The notes: generated from the sequence alone by a model not told the origin. Positions 10,017 to 20,939 are shown, numbered from the stretch's first letter. The stretch is 64,000 bases of DNA from Phytophthora hibernalis (GCA_012656075.1 JAAKBF010000221.1:1054001-1118000), one strand, 5' to 3'. Translations and numbers: made by a program.

Positions 10017-11243
10017 TTAAGTGCAAGCGTTCGCGGGGAGGATGCCGCGCCACTTCATGTCGTTGACCAGCTTGTAGCTGTTAATCGCCGTGTTCGGACA
10101 GCCACCGCAGTGGTGAAGAGCGACCACCGTGTTATCCCAGTACGAAATCACCGGAGATCCTGACGAGCCACCCTGGGTGTCCAGGTAGTATGCAACTTGG
10201 TTTGATGCACAGCCTCCCATCGTCAGAGACGACACAGATCCCCAGCCGTTGTCACTCTTCATTGCAATACGCTTGCCCCAGCCAGCAGGGTGCTGCGGCA
10301 CGTAGACGCGCTCATTCATGACAGCTCCGCTTGAGCGGAGACGCAAGTAGCCGTATTGGCCCGACAAATTGATGGGCAGCTTCACAAGCGCGTAGTCGAG
10401 TGTTGCGTCAGCGTAGATCAGTGTCGCCCATGTCGCTCGGATGTTTCCAAAACACGCGCGAGCACCGGCGCAGTTAGAGTTGCAACTACCGCCCTCGGCC
10501 ATGAACTCGAACTCCGTGTTGCTCGCGTGGGCCTGAGACGAGATGCAGTGGTGGTTGGTGATGAGGTGGCCCTGGTTGCCAAGAAGCCACCCCGTGCAGA
10601 AGAAGGAGCCCGTCGACTTCTTGATCAGCAGGCGAACCACAGCATTCGAAGCTTGGAAAGCATTGGGGTTTGAATACTCGTAGCAGCGAGCTTCCAGGCT
10701 GTTGTCAGCACCGCATACCTCTTCCTTGGAGCCATTCAATGTCGAGCCCTGGCCCAAATACTGGTAGCTGTCCACCAAGAACCCGAGGCACTCTGTCGTG
10801 TTGGCAGCCTGCACTGAGGTAGCAGCGTCGGTAAAGAGCTCCACAATCACAGCTGACGTCGAGAGTGCAGCAGAGTAAAAAGCTCCATTCGAATCGTTTC
10901 CGCGATATTTCAGCACGCGGTTGTCTGTAGCCGTGGGGTCTGCTGCGCGAACTTGCACGTAGTCGCTCTCGGGCAAGTTGAACTCCTTGAAGTGCACTGC
11001 TACGAACTCGGCCAGTGGGTTCGTGACCAAGTACGCGAACCGAGGCTGTGCCGTCGAGTCGTCTGTGTCTGTCGGGTACTCGATATCACCACCACATCCT
11101 ACTCCGAAAACCTCTTCCTCGATTCCAGCAGCGAAAGTGTCCGAGCTGCTGCTGCTATTGGAAAACTGTGCGGCTGTGAGGGACGATACTGCAGCAGTAA
11201 GTGCCACCGCTGACGCTACAGCACGATACAGCAGACGCGTCAT
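10017..11243 (-). CDS. secreted S1-family serine protease, paralogue 3
   Basis: A 408-residue intronless gene. I chose the ATG at 11243 (MTRLLYRAVASAVALTAAV) because it starts a clean signal peptide and matches the starts of the other two copies. An upstream in-frame ATG at 11282 would bury the signal. The domain layout equals that of paralogue 2: a beta domain (VFGVGCGGDIEYP) and then the protease with LITNHHC, TLDYALVKL and GGSSGSPV. The conserved Cys pairs are retained, including ALHHCGGCPNTAINSYKL near the C-terminus. The array order suggests unequal crossing-over, with the long form at one end. Confidence 0.88.
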   Translation of the reverse strand: MTRLLYRAVASAVALTAAVSSLTAAQFSNSSSSSDTFAAGIEEEVFGVGCGGDIEYPTDTDDSTAQPRFAYLVTNPLAEFVAVHFKEFNLPESDYVQVRAADPTATDNRVLKYRGNDSNGAFYSAALSTSAVIVELFTDAATSVQAANTTECLGFLVDSYQYLGQGSTLNGSKEEVCGADNSLEARCYEYSNPNAFQASNAVVRLLIKKSTGSFFCTGWLLGNQGHLITNHHCISSQAHASNTEFEFMAEGGSCNSNCAGARACFGNIRATWATLIYADATLDYALVKLPINLSGQYGYLRLRSSGAVMNERVYVPQHPAGWGKRIAMKSDNGWGSVSSLTMGGCASNQVAYYLDTQGGSSGSPVISYWDNTVVALHHCGGCPNTAINSYKLVNDMKWRGILPANACT

Positions 11244-11293
11244 GGAGTGTCTCTTGGAAGTGTTGGTGTTGTGGCTTGTCAATCCGGCGAAGG

Positions 11294-11307
11294 AAGTTGG
11301 GAAATGA
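11294..11307 (-). promoter_or_regulatory. oomycete initiator-like core promoter
   Basis: The minus strand reads TCATTTCCCAACTT, 51-64 nt upstream of the ATG at 11243. The motif and spacing match the promoter of the first protease, and this also supports the 11243 start. Confidence 0.55.
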
Positions 11308-11811
11308 TGAGCTCATGACGTCTTCAGCTTCAGAGCATGGCAGACCCATTCATAGATCGCAGGAAGGAGCAACAGCTTTAGCTCAATGCGTGCAAGAATC
11401 CGCTCACCGGTTCCATCTCGGTGCAGCAGTTATTCAACCACCAACACTGGTATTGCTCCTTCACATCACCAGCACTTGGTTTCATCACCGAAAAACGCGA
11501 TGACACAGGCCACCCACCAAGCTCAACACTATAATTGCCTGTTCATTCTGCTCCAACCTGCGATCCTACACTTGAACATCCCAACCCGAAAGCTACTTCA
11601 GATTCAACCTGAACAATCAATCACCACAACATCAGTTCCGAAAATACACACCACCGTTACAGGACTGCACGCCATCCTCTGGAAAGACACAATTTCTAAC
11701 ACAACTGGGTGGTGTTAAAAACACCGAGGGATAGAGGGGTGAAGCTGTAACTCAGTCCTTCACCCAAAATAAATCACCGACCTAAAGCAGTAGTGAAGAG
11801 CTTCAAGCGCT
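11308..11811. other. intergenic spacer
   Basis: No gene recognised between protease 3 and the 3' end of the H1 gene. A short inverted pair AACTGGGTGGTG / CACCACC-type around 11640-11715 is too weak to call. Confidence 0.4.
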
Positions 11812-12525
11812 TTACTTCTTGGCCGTCTTCTTGACGGTCTTTTTGCTCTTGGGCGTGACCTTCTTAGCTGTGGTCTTCTTGGCCGGAGCCTTCTTCACCG
11901 CCGTCTTCTTAGCCGCCGTCTTCTTCACAGGCGTCTTCTTAGCAGCCGTCTTCTTAGCAGGAGCCTTCTTGGCCGCCACCTTCTTGGCCGTAGCCGACTT
12001 CTTGGCCGCAGCCACCTTGGTCACCGTCTTGGCAGCCTTCTCCGACACCTTAAGACTCTTCTTCTTACTGGCAGCATGCTTACGCAGCTCAGGCGAGAGC
12101 TTGTACGAACCCTTGGTCTGCAGCAGCTTACCAGCCTCCACGCCCGTACGCAGAGCCTTGTTCAGGTGATGACTCGCGTAGTTGCTCTTCTTGGGCTCCA
12201 CCACCTTGGCAATAGCCTGACGGGACGAGCCGTTGCGCTCCTTCAGCTCCCGGATGGCGTCCACCACCAGGTCAAAGTAGGACGGGCCCGGCTCTGTGCT
12301 GCTCTTGGTCTTGGCGGCCTTCACCGTCTTGGTCTTGGTCTTGGTCTTCTTGGCCTTGGGTTTGGGTGTCTCCTTCTGGGTCTTGGGTGCCTCCTTCTTG
12401 GCAGCAGCCGCAGTCTTCGCCTTGCGACTGGACGGAGAGCGCGTAGGGGCGGCAGGGGTCTCTACAGTGGCAGAGACGGGGGCGGGCGTCGCCTCAGCGG
12501 CCTTGGCGTCGTCCGTGGGGGCCAT
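11812..12525 (-). CDS. linker histone H1
   Basis: A 237-residue intronless gene starting at ATG 12525 (MAPTDDAKAAEA). The frame is open upstream, but that part is not histone-like. Residues 1-80 form an Ala/Pro/Lys N-tail. Residues 81-148 form the winged-helix globular domain: PSYFDLVVDAIRELKERNGS, RQAIAKVVE and LNKALRTGVEAGKLLQTKGS. Residues 150-237 form a C-tail of AAKK/PAKK repeats with TPxK-type sites. It binds nucleosomal linker DNA and compacts chromatin. Length and layout are normal for the family, and the absence of introns is usual for histones. Confidence 0.95.
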   Translation of the reverse strand: MAPTDDAKAAEATPAPVSATVETPAAPTRSPSSRKAKTAAAAKKEAPKTQKETPKPKAKKTKTKTKTVKAAKTKSSTEPGPSYFDLVVDAIRELKERNGSSRQAIAKVVEPKKSNYASHHLNKALRTGVEAGKLLQTKGSYKLSPELRKHAASKKKSLKVSEKAAKTVTKVAAAKKSATAKKVAAKKAPAKKTAAKKTPVKKTAAKKTAVKKAPAKKTTAKKVTPKSKKTVKKTAKK

Positions 12526-12626
12526 TGCGGGAGGGGAGAGGAAGAGGAAGGGGTCGGAGCCGTCGGCGTCGAGTTGTTTTCTGGTAGCGAAAGCCGGATT
12601 TTCACATTTGGAAAAACCCAAAATGG

Positions 12627-12640
12627 TTTTGCCGCCAAAA
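12627..12640 (-). promoter_or_regulatory. E2F-like element and nearby CCAAT boxes upstream of H1
   Basis: About 100 nt upstream of the H1 ATG lies TTTTGCCGCCAAAA (TTTTGGCGGCAAAA on the gene strand), close to the E2F/DP consensus. CCAAT motifs follow on the plus strand near 12651 and 12679, the second within TTCCGCCAAT. S-phase control by E2F and CCAAT-binding factors is known for histone genes in many eukaryotes; here it is inference. Confidence 0.4.
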
Positions 12641-12810
12641 CTTGAGTGGACCAATGAGAGGGGAGGGGTAAATTCCGCCAATGGGAGACGAAAGAGCGAA
12701 CCCAAAGGGGAAAAGGACGGAGTAGGGGACGTGGAGGGGTGCAGAGCCGTAAATAAAACCAGGGGAAAGCGACATCTTGATTGGTCGTTCGTTGTAGGGA
12801 AAAACAAATG

Positions 12811-13203
12811 AAACCTCGCGGAACTTTAAAAAAGACAACGTACAGATATATATGGACAGCGTATCAAAAACACTTTGAAATGCATTTCTTGAACAACAAC
12901 ACTGAATGACGCGTTTTCCACGCCACAATACTGTAATGCCACACACGTTTCAGGGGGACACAGCCAACCAAACAAAACCACTCTGCAATGCAGCAGAGTC
13001 TGCATGACCAATTTTGTAACAATGGGAGAATTATCCAATCGAAGCGTCCGAAAGTTATATTTTCAGCCAATAATCTGCAAGGGCACTCGTTTGATATCGC
13101 CTCCCTTAGCACTTACGCTCAGGTCCCAGCGCTCCTACACCCCCGCTTCCAGATCCCCTCCTCGCTTTCACCGTATCCCCGAAGCTCCAGTGGACATTTG
13201 TGG
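12811..13203. other. intergenic, insertion target of the LTR element
   Basis: AT-rich, then GC-richer after 13110. No gene recognised. Its right edge carries the left copy of the CTCGC target duplication (13204-13208). Confidence 0.5.
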
Positions 13204-13208
13204 CTCGC

Positions 13209-13528
13209 TGTTCTGGGCGGCGCCAGAATGACGGTCCCAGATGATGAGCATCAGGGTTTGCGGCTGATGACCCCCTGTCGAAGTGCATGGGTTGCATTGG
13301 TGATCCACCAGCAGTGATGAGACTGATGGTGAGATCTCACCTCTGAGATCGTAGGCTGCTGCCTGAGTCGAGGGTGGTGCCGTTGGTGGTCGCTGTGCAA
13401 GCTCCACGACAAGGTACATGGCAGCAGTAGCGTCTTGGCATGCATAATGTTTCTTTTCAATTCACTCACTTTGCAATTTACTTCGAATGCGTCGAATCCC
13501 CGGACGAGAAGGCTGGGGGCGCAGATCA
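13209..13528 (+). repeat. 5' LTR (320 bp, shortened)
   Basis: It matches the 3' LTR at the start (first ~230 bp with one difference) and at the end (last ~65 bp with three differences). Between these, after AGCGTCTTGGC, it has only about 19 bp where the 3' LTR has about 145 bp. A deletion in this copy or an insertion in the other explains the difference. Confidence 0.9.
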
Positions 13529-13674
13529 AAGCTAGCTTTAGTACTGTTGTACTGAGTTGCAAACGACCCCTCGCTGTGCAAGCGATCTACTGAGCAAGTT
13601 CCCGTCGACCACGCACGTCAACCTCTCGCGACTGCGCAAGCCGTGCCCAGACCCGCCGACCTCTGCCCGCCACG

Positions 13675-15097
13675 ATGGCCGGCTTCACGGTCGGCGACCA
13701 AGATGTTAACGCTCCTCGCCAAGCTGAGCAAGCAGGCGTGGAAGCTGTTGCGGAGACGGCAGATGCCGCGCCGCTCGATGTAACCGAGTCGCCTACGGCA
13801 GCCACTGCGGGGACCCCACCACCTGTGCAAGGTGACCCGACTCGCCGGTCGATTGCCCGGACCATACGCAGTGACAGAGGCGGTCCATTCGCTATGCCGC
13901 GTCGTGGACGAGGACGTAGACATGGAGGACGTGAGCGAGGAAGTCCCGCAATTGGCCAAGGTTGACGCTCGACCGAGCGATACTGCGGTGAACAAACGAG
14001 TCCAGACAATGCCAACACTGCCAACGCCTCCCGTTTTCGTGGGTCCACGTCACAAGAGAAGCAGACCTTTATGAAGGCATACGAGGCGTATTGCCGCCAC
14101 CTATCTGCTCTTGAGACAGCTTTCTTCCGGCCGTTCCGGATGCCAGTGGGAGCGTGCGTCGAGGATGAGCGCCGTCGGCTGATCGCTATGTTCGACATAT
14201 GCAAGCCGTTGGACACAATCACGGAGGGCGACTGGGTCGATTACTTCTAGGAGGTCGAATCTCTGGCGAGCTGGACTTCGAGAAGGCCAAAACCATAATG
14301 GGCAGCAAGCTGAGGATGGATACCCGGCTGGCTGATGCCAACTCCCGAGTCTCTAAACTGGCGCATGAGATGTACCAGTTTCTGAAGAAAGAGAACATGG
14401 AATGGATGGTCGAAGGGGAACCGAAGAGGTCGTAAACTACATGATGGACGCGCTGGCGCCGGAGCAGTTTCAGCGGACAGTGCGCAACGAGATGGCTAAG
14501 GAAGCGAACAAGCCGTTGCTGAAGAATGTGGTCGCTTTTATCACTTGGCTGCGAGCGAGCTGCAAGGAGTACTTGCGCTGGAAACCGACAGCGGCTAAGC
14601 GCAGTACGTTCGAGTCGAGCAACAAGCAAGGGCCCCGGAAGACGGAGTCGACAACAGCTCCACAGAATCGGAGTCAGGCTTCCAGTGGAACCTCGGTATC
14701 AAGAAACAAGCGCACTTGCCTGAAATGTGGCAGCGAAGCTCATCGGGTCAAGGAATGTCCTCAAACGAAGGCTGGAGAGGAGGAAACTCTCTTGCGGGAG
14801 TGGCGAGAGAAGAACTCGAGAAAGGACGGCACGCTGCAACAGGGCAAACCCTTCACGCCAGTGCATCCCATCAAGGCGCTACAGCTAACGGAGGTCCCAC
14901 TGGAAGAGGAGAGTAGCTGCGTGGCTCGTGTCGAGAATGCAGTTGACTTGTCGAATGTGCTCCTCGATTCGGGAGCCGATGTCAATGTGGTAAGCTGCGG
15001 ACTGATAAAGCGTCTACAAAAGCAGGTAGTCGCGGTGCATGTGGAGAAACAGGAACCGCATAAACTCGCGACGTTTGATGGAGGGTCTTCGAAGTGA
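13675..15097 (+). pseudogene. gag: gag and aspartic protease region, frame-broken
   Basis: The capsid-like part starts at ATG 13675 (MAGFTVGDQDVNAPRQ) and moves through at least four frames. Recognisable pieces are FMKAYEAYCRHLSALET (about 14070), KLRMDTRLADANSRVSKLA (about 14310) and EEVVNYMMDALAPEQFQRTV (about 14425). A CCHC zinc knuckle CLKCGSEAHRVKEC lies near 14715. The retropepsin active site LLDSGADVNVVS lies near 14960. These would form the virus-like particle and process the polyprotein. The broken frames imply that this copy, as assembled, cannot make a full Gag. Confidence 0.8.
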
Positions 15098-18000
15098 CGC
15101 AGATGGTGCACCTCGACGTCATTCAGATCCAAACTACGGCCGGCCCGCTGCTCTTACGTCGAACACCCGCATGGGTGTTTGAGCAAGAAACCACACGGCA
15201 AGTGCTAATCCTTTCCCGCCCCGTGATGGAGCGGCTGGGATATTCTGTGGATGCGATACTTGATCGTGCGTGCGACACGCAACCCGCATGGGATCTGCGG
15301 GACCTGGCGAGTTCGAAAGGCAAGCCATTCGAAGATATCCACCTTATTCGCGACGCGGGTCTGTATGGACCCGACCCTGACCTACGCGCGGCGACTCCAG
15401 GCCCGGCTCCGACTAATCCGGAAGAACTGATATCGAGAATCTTGGGAGAACTGGGGTCTCGGAAGCGGCTGCGGCAGGCCTCGACACAAACCAAGTATCT
15501 CGGTTGGAAGGATTGCTTCTGGAGTATCGCGATGTGTTTCGTGTGTCGTTTGGAACAGCCCCAGTGCGTGTCGAGCCGCTGAGAGTGCGAGTGCGGGAAG
15601 GCGCAGCTCCTGTGAGAATTAATGCGAGGAGGTATCCCCCAGCTCATATGCAGTACCTGGATGAGCATGTGCAAGAATTGCTGGACAATGGACTTGCCTA
15701 TGTGAACCCTTCGAGCCGCTGGGCCTCGCCTCCGCGAATTGTGGCGAAGAACGAACCAGGAACCTATCGCATGACAGTGGACACTCGTGCGGTCAACGAT
15801 CGAACTGAACCAATTCAATGGCCGATGCCGATCCTGGAATCCGCGCTCGGGCTACTTGAAGGCACTTCGTGCTACTTCACGTTGGTTTGGTTTCGTGGGT
15901 ACTGGCAGCTCCGCTGCATATAGAGTCCCAAGAGATGTTTTCCATCATGAATCATCGCGGTATCATCACTCCTGCGCGCGTGTTAATGGGCGGCACGGAA
16001 GCTGTAGCCTATTATCAACACGTCGTGGAGGAAGGTTTTCGACCTATCCTGTACCATGGAGTTCTGGCGTGGTTGGATGATATCCTTGGATATGCAGCAG
16101 ACCCGGTAAACCTCCTCGAGGTGCTCGAGCGCGTGCTGGCGGCCTGCCGTAGCTTCGGGCTCAAGCTTCACCCAGCGAAGTGTCACTTCTTCCTCCGCGA
16201 AGCTCGTTGGTGTGGCAAGATTGTCAGTGGAGACGGCATTAAGCATTGTCCGTCGCGTGTCGAGGGCTTAGTGTCGATGCCGGACCCTACCAACGCTGGT
16301 CAGCTTCAGCAATTTATGTGTGCTGTTAACTGGATGCGGCAGAATATCGCTTGCTACAGTGAGCTGGCTGCTCCACTACTGGAGATTGTGGACGCAGCCG
16401 CTAAGCGAGTCGGAAGCAGGAAGATGAAGCAGATGTGTCGTGTTTACTCTCGGATTTGGGCTGGAACCAGAAGCATGTTGAAGCTCTGAAGGTCATCCGA
16501 AATTCACTGCTCGCCATGGCACCACTGGCTCATCCGGATCCGAGCAAGGCGGTCGCGCTGTTTACCGATGCATCGCAAGATTTTTGGTCGGCAGTCTGCA
16601 CTCAAGTCGAGGAGTGTGAGCTGGAAAAGCCTTTTGATAAACAGAACTACCGGCCATTAGCGTTCCTCAGCGGCAGATTCACTGGAGCGCAGTTTCGTTG
16701 GCCAACAATTGAGAAGGAGGCCTATGCCATAGTCGAGTCTGTCAAGAGACTGGAATATCTCCTGCTACGACCTGGGGGTTTCCATCTCTTCACCGACCAC
16801 AGGAACCTGATCTACATTTTCAATCCGAGCGTCACTGACGGCTCCATGCATCGCTACCAAGCAGACAAACTGCAGAGATGGGAAATGGCGATGACTTCGT
16901 ACCGCTACGAGATTGAACACATCCGTGGGGACGACAACGCTTGGACCGACATGCTCAGCCGCTGGGACAACCCACAAGCCCATCGGATTGGAGCAGCCTC
17001 TAGTATGAAGCAGGTTGTGGTCGTCCATCAGCACTCGCCTCTCGAAAACGAGGCGTTCGAATGGCCTACTCTCGATGAAATTCGCAGCGCTCAGCGGCAG
17101 GAGCAACAGACCAGGCCCGAAGGTGTTTCGTGGAGCGAGGAACGTTCGTGTTTCGTCGCCGATGGGGATCGCGTGTGGATTCCCCATAAGAACTGCGATA
17201 TTTCTCAGAGGATTTGCGTCGTGGATCATGCCGGTCGCAGTGGACATCGCGGTGAATGGACTACAACTGCATCCGACGCGGCTTGGTGCTGGTGGCCACG
17301 CCTGGTGGACGACGTGGTTCAGTTTGTCCGATCCTGCATTCATTGTGTGGCTACTCGCGACGGAAGGGAACCTCGCCCATATGGGGCAGCTATACATGCT
17401 ACAAAACCAAATGATGTTCTTCACTTCGACTACCTGACCCTTCCAGCAGACGAAAACTCGCAGAACAAGTGTGTGCTCGTCGTGAAAGATGACTTTAGTG
17501 GATTTGTCGAGCTCTATCCGGCAGCAGAACCCGATGCACGCACTTGCGCAACGTCGTTGCTGCCGTGGTTCCACCGGTATGGAGTTATGTGGCAGTGGGT
17601 CTCTGACCAAGGGATTCACTTTAAAAACCAAGTCGTTCATGAGCTGGCTATGAAGTTGGGCGCCAATCACCACTTCACCACTGCTTACTGCCCGTGGGCG
17701 AACGGGACAGTCGAGGTGGTGAACCGGCTTCTCCTTAAGTGCATTCGAGTTGTGTTGAGCGAACGGCGTCTCTCTCCGTCCAAATGGGAAACCGTCCTAG
17801 GCATGGTCCAAGCGGCACTTAACCAGCAACCTTCGGACAAGCTCGGTGGGCGAGCTCCAGTGACGGCGTTTATGGGGCTGCCTGCGACGAATCCACTATC
17901 GCAATCTTTACAACGGAGGGCGTTGTCGAGATGGATGAGGAGACGCTAAGAACCAAGGTGCAGCAACACCTCACAGAGACAGCCCAGGCTTTGGAGATGA

Positions 18001-18591
18001 TACACAGAGAAGTGTCTGCTATCAGCGACCGCCGTCGGCTACAGGCTCGTGCGCATCGGGCGGCAAAAGCCAAACCACCTAATTTCTCCGTGGGCGATTT
18101 CGTATTGGCAGCGTCGGTCATCTCCATTCCAAACAAACTTGCCATCAAGTGGCAAGGGCCCAAGCGTGTGGTTCAAGCTCTTACCGATTGGGTGTTCGAG
18201 GTCGAAGATCTAAATGTTCCGCACACGAAGACCAAGCACTATGTGTCTCCCCTCCGCTTCTATGCAGAATCGTCACGCGAGGTGACCGAAGATTTGATCC
18301 AGTATGCGTCGCACTCGCAGGGGGCACTGTGTGGAGGCATTTTGCGGCATCCGCTGTAATGCAGTAATCAAGCAGTGGGAGGTGGAGATGAAATGGCTGG
18401 GGCTGGATGCGCTCGAAAACACGTGGGAAACGTATTCATCACTCAAGGCGGACGTTCCGGTGCTCCTCGACCGTTACTGCAACGCCCACAAGGATGAGCC
18501 GGAGTTTGCAGAAATGATCCAAGCTGCCTCTCAGCGCTCGACGCGCAAGAGACCTCGACCGAATCAACCTCGTCCTCGCCGGCGACGTTGA
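15094..18591 (+). pseudogene. pol: pol region: RT, RNase H, integrase, chromodomain; frame-broken
   Basis: The reverse transcriptase begins near 15504 (YRMTVDTRAVNDRTEP, then the catalytic motif as WLDDILGYA near 16070, with Trp replacing the usual Tyr/Phe). RNase H follows from about 16540 (ALFTDASQDFW, TDHRNLIYIF). The integrase has an HHCC-like zinc finger (VDHAGRSGHRGEW, CIHC) near 17225-17350. Its core has HFDYL, SDQGIHF and the Glu in NGTVEVVNRLL (about 17420-17730). The C-terminal part has KWQGPKRVV and a chromodomain-like segment EMKWLGLDALENTWETY (about 18388), the hallmark of chromoviruses, which target heterochromatin. There are frame changes near 15550, 15900, 16440, 17935 and 18310. 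Confidence 0.85.
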
Positions 18592-18609
18592 TTTCACCGG
18601 GAGGGGAAG

Positions 18610-19056
18610 TGTTCTGGGCGGCGCCAGAATGACGGTCCCAGATGATGAGCATCAGGGTTTGCGGCTGATGACCCCCTGTCGAAGTGCATGGGTTGCATTG
18701 GTGATCCACCAGCAGTGATGAGACTGATGGTGAGATCTCACCTCTGAGATCGTAGGCTGCTGCCTGAGTCGAGGGCGGTGCCGTTGGTGGTCGCTGTGCA
18801 AGCTCCACGACAAGGTACATGGCAGCAGTAGCGTCTTGGCGCAGACACAGCTATCCCGATCTCGCTACGCTTGGTAGGATTGACTTGGACACGGCGAGCT
18901 GCCCATTATAGCACGCACACGATCATCTGACCGCCAGGAGCCACAACGCCATTTCCTTGCCATAGCTGCAAAAAGTTTCCGCGGGCAATTCACTCACTTT
19001 GCAATTTACTTCGAACGCGTCGAATCCCCGGCCGAGAACGCTGGGGGCGCAGATCA
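18610..19056 (+). repeat. 3' LTR (447 bp)
   Basis: Starts TGTTCTGGGCGG directly after the purine tract and ends AGATCA before the CTCGC duplication. It contains about 145 bp (around 18841-18985) that is missing from the 5' LTR. Confidence 0.9.
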
Positions 19057-19099
19057 CTCGCGCGTACCCTGCACAGGACGCCACTATGCTCATCGAATC

Positions 19100-20815
19100 C
19101 ATGAAACCGTGCTCTGGTCACCTGCAACGTGTGCAATGTGCCTGCTCCCCACAAGATGCGCGTGAGAGAGCACCGCTGCCGTGACAAGAGTTGCAAGGAG
19201 GTAGCAGCTGGTGCCAAGTGTGGCTGGCGTTCCAAGACGCTTGAGTACCAGACGCTAAACTTGGTGTCCATCGCAGAGATAGGGGTCCATCTGACCCCGC
19301 ATCGAGCTGTTGAGCCGGTCCGCCTAACGGCTGCAATGAAAGATTTTGCCACAGATCTCGCTGCACAGGGCCTGAAGCCGTCCCGGATTCGAAACGTGTA
19401 ATGACCCGTTTTGTGCTCGACCAGAACAGCCCCCTATCTGCAGCGCTTCGTGAACTACTACACGTGCTCCCAATTACGAAACAATGACTTCATAGATGAA
19501 ACTAAGAAGGACATCTGGGATGCTGGCTTTACCGGAGCTGAGGCGGATGACGCGCCATTCACGTTTTCGTGGCGGTTGAATACCGACGGGAAACCTTGGG
19601 TCGGGCGCGGGCCTGACATGGAATCATTCCTCGTGGGCATTTCTACTAAAAACTCTGCTGCGTAAGGCGGACCGAGATCCATCCACGTTCGTAATTCACA
19701 TGGATGCAACTTTCTAGCTATCACAGGCTTGGTATCCGATGTTCGTTGTTGGCATTTCCAACTGCAACAGAACATTTCACGTACTCGTGATCTTTATTTC
19801 CTCGCAACGGATGGAAGAGCACTATACGGAGGCGCTACAAGTGCTACGTCGCGTGTACGCGCAAGTTGTGGAGCGACCGCTGAAGATTTCCTACAGTATG
19901 GAGGATGCCGATGCCGCGTAGTGGAACGCGTTCCAAAACGTGTTTGGCGCCGACAATACCTTCACCCCGCTCATGTGCTTCTTTCACGTGGCGGCGAAAG
20001 TATTTGAGCGCACGCGCCACCTACCTACGGAGATTGGCCTCGCTGTAATGCGTGGTCTAGAGAATATTCACTTCACACGCTACGAATCGGAGTACTCAGA
20101 AACCAAAGAAGAAGTTTGGCGCCTGAAGCCTGAGCTCGCAACATTTGTCAAGTATTTTTAGAAGCAGTGGCTTACCGGCAAGTTTGAGAACTGGCAGAGC
20201 TTTCGAACTCCACGGGGTTTTGTTACCACGAACAACCCCGTGGAGCAGTTTAACTGCGCTCTGAAGCGGGACTTCACACTGCATCGACGACTCAAAATAG
20301 GTGTCCTTCTGGTCCAGATATCTGTCTGCTGCAAGCGTGAATCAATAAACAAACGTGAGCTCGCCGTGGTGACATCACCTACTGCCAGCTCAAACGTCGG
20401 ATGAACGAGCTTCGACTCCTTGGTATTCTCTACACACACGGTACGTGTATCTTGTGCAAGCATCACCTTTTGCTAAAGACGAGGATCTGAGCGACGACGT
20501 CGTGTACGTTCTTCAAACCAAATGTACTCGAGTTTATGGCCCTGAGCTGAAGCGCACGCGCGAAGAACGGCCAGTCACAGCACAGCTTAGCTACCACACG
20601 GGGCGGATGGAGTTGAAGGGTATGCCTCCTGATGGGTGGAGTGTCGACGTGAAAACCGGACGCCGTCCTTGCTTGTACAAATCGAAGCACTCAGCGCGCG
20701 TGCACTCGCTACTGGTAAAGAGGGACCGAGCACATGAAGGCGAGCGTGAACGCTTTTGCTACCGTGGGCCTGCTCGGCAGCAAGGGGTGGTCAAGACGCG
20801 GGTAGACTGATGAAT
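19100..20815 (+). pseudogene. Mutator-like (MULE) transposase relic
   Basis: A Cys/His-rich N-terminal finger (VCNVPAPHKMRVREHRCRD, CGWRSKTLEY) is followed by a catalytic core typical of MULE transposases: HMDATFQLS with the first Asp, then FVVGISNCNRTFHVLVIFIS. WNAFQNVFGADNTFTPLMCF comes next, with a UAG stop immediately before it. FHVAAKVFERTRHLP and RTPRGFVTTNNPVEQFNCAL follow. Several in-frame stops and frame changes (around 19400, 19665, 19920, 20160, 20400) show that it is dead. The LTR element inserted just upstream of its N-terminal finger. No terminal inverted repeats were found. Confidence 0.75.
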
Positions 20816-20939
20816 AACATGTATACCCTAGACAACGAGCGCAGATAGCAAATTAATATCATGATAAGCAACATTCAACATTTTGTGTAAATCTTACCAA
20901 TTACAGGTTCCACCCCGAAGTACAGTCCTTGCTGCAGCT

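Larger units (their letters stand above)
13209..19056 (+). mobile_element. Ty3/Gypsy chromovirus-type LTR retrotransposon with target duplication
   Basis: Two direct repeats start TGTTCTGGGCGG and end GCGCAGATCA (TG..CA ends). They enclose gag, protease, reverse transcriptase, RNase H, integrase and chromodomain, in Ty3/Gypsy order. The insertion is flanked by a perfect 5-bp duplication CTCGC (13204-13208 and 19057-19061), which fixes both ends. A purine tract GGGAGGGGAAG (18599-18609) abuts the 3' LTR. I could not identify a tRNA primer-binding site after the 5' LTR. The coding part lies in several frames with few substitutions, so it is either recently dead or carries sequencing indels. Confidence 0.95.

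Noticed and set aside
12526..12807. In-frame 94-codon N-terminal extension of H1
   Set aside because: Promoter-like motifs lie inside it and the text is not histone-like; ATG 12525 gives a normal H1.
12076..12811. Long plus-strand open frames over the H1 gene
   Set aside because: Leu/Gly-rich shadows of the Lys/Ala-rich histone tail on the other strand.
13529..13560. tRNA primer-binding site after the 5' LTR
   Set aside because: The bases after the LTR (AAGCTAGCTTTAG) do not begin with TGG and match no tRNA 3' end I can recall.
16765..17673. 302-codon minus-strand open frame
   Set aside because: Antisense to RNase H and integrase of the Gypsy element.
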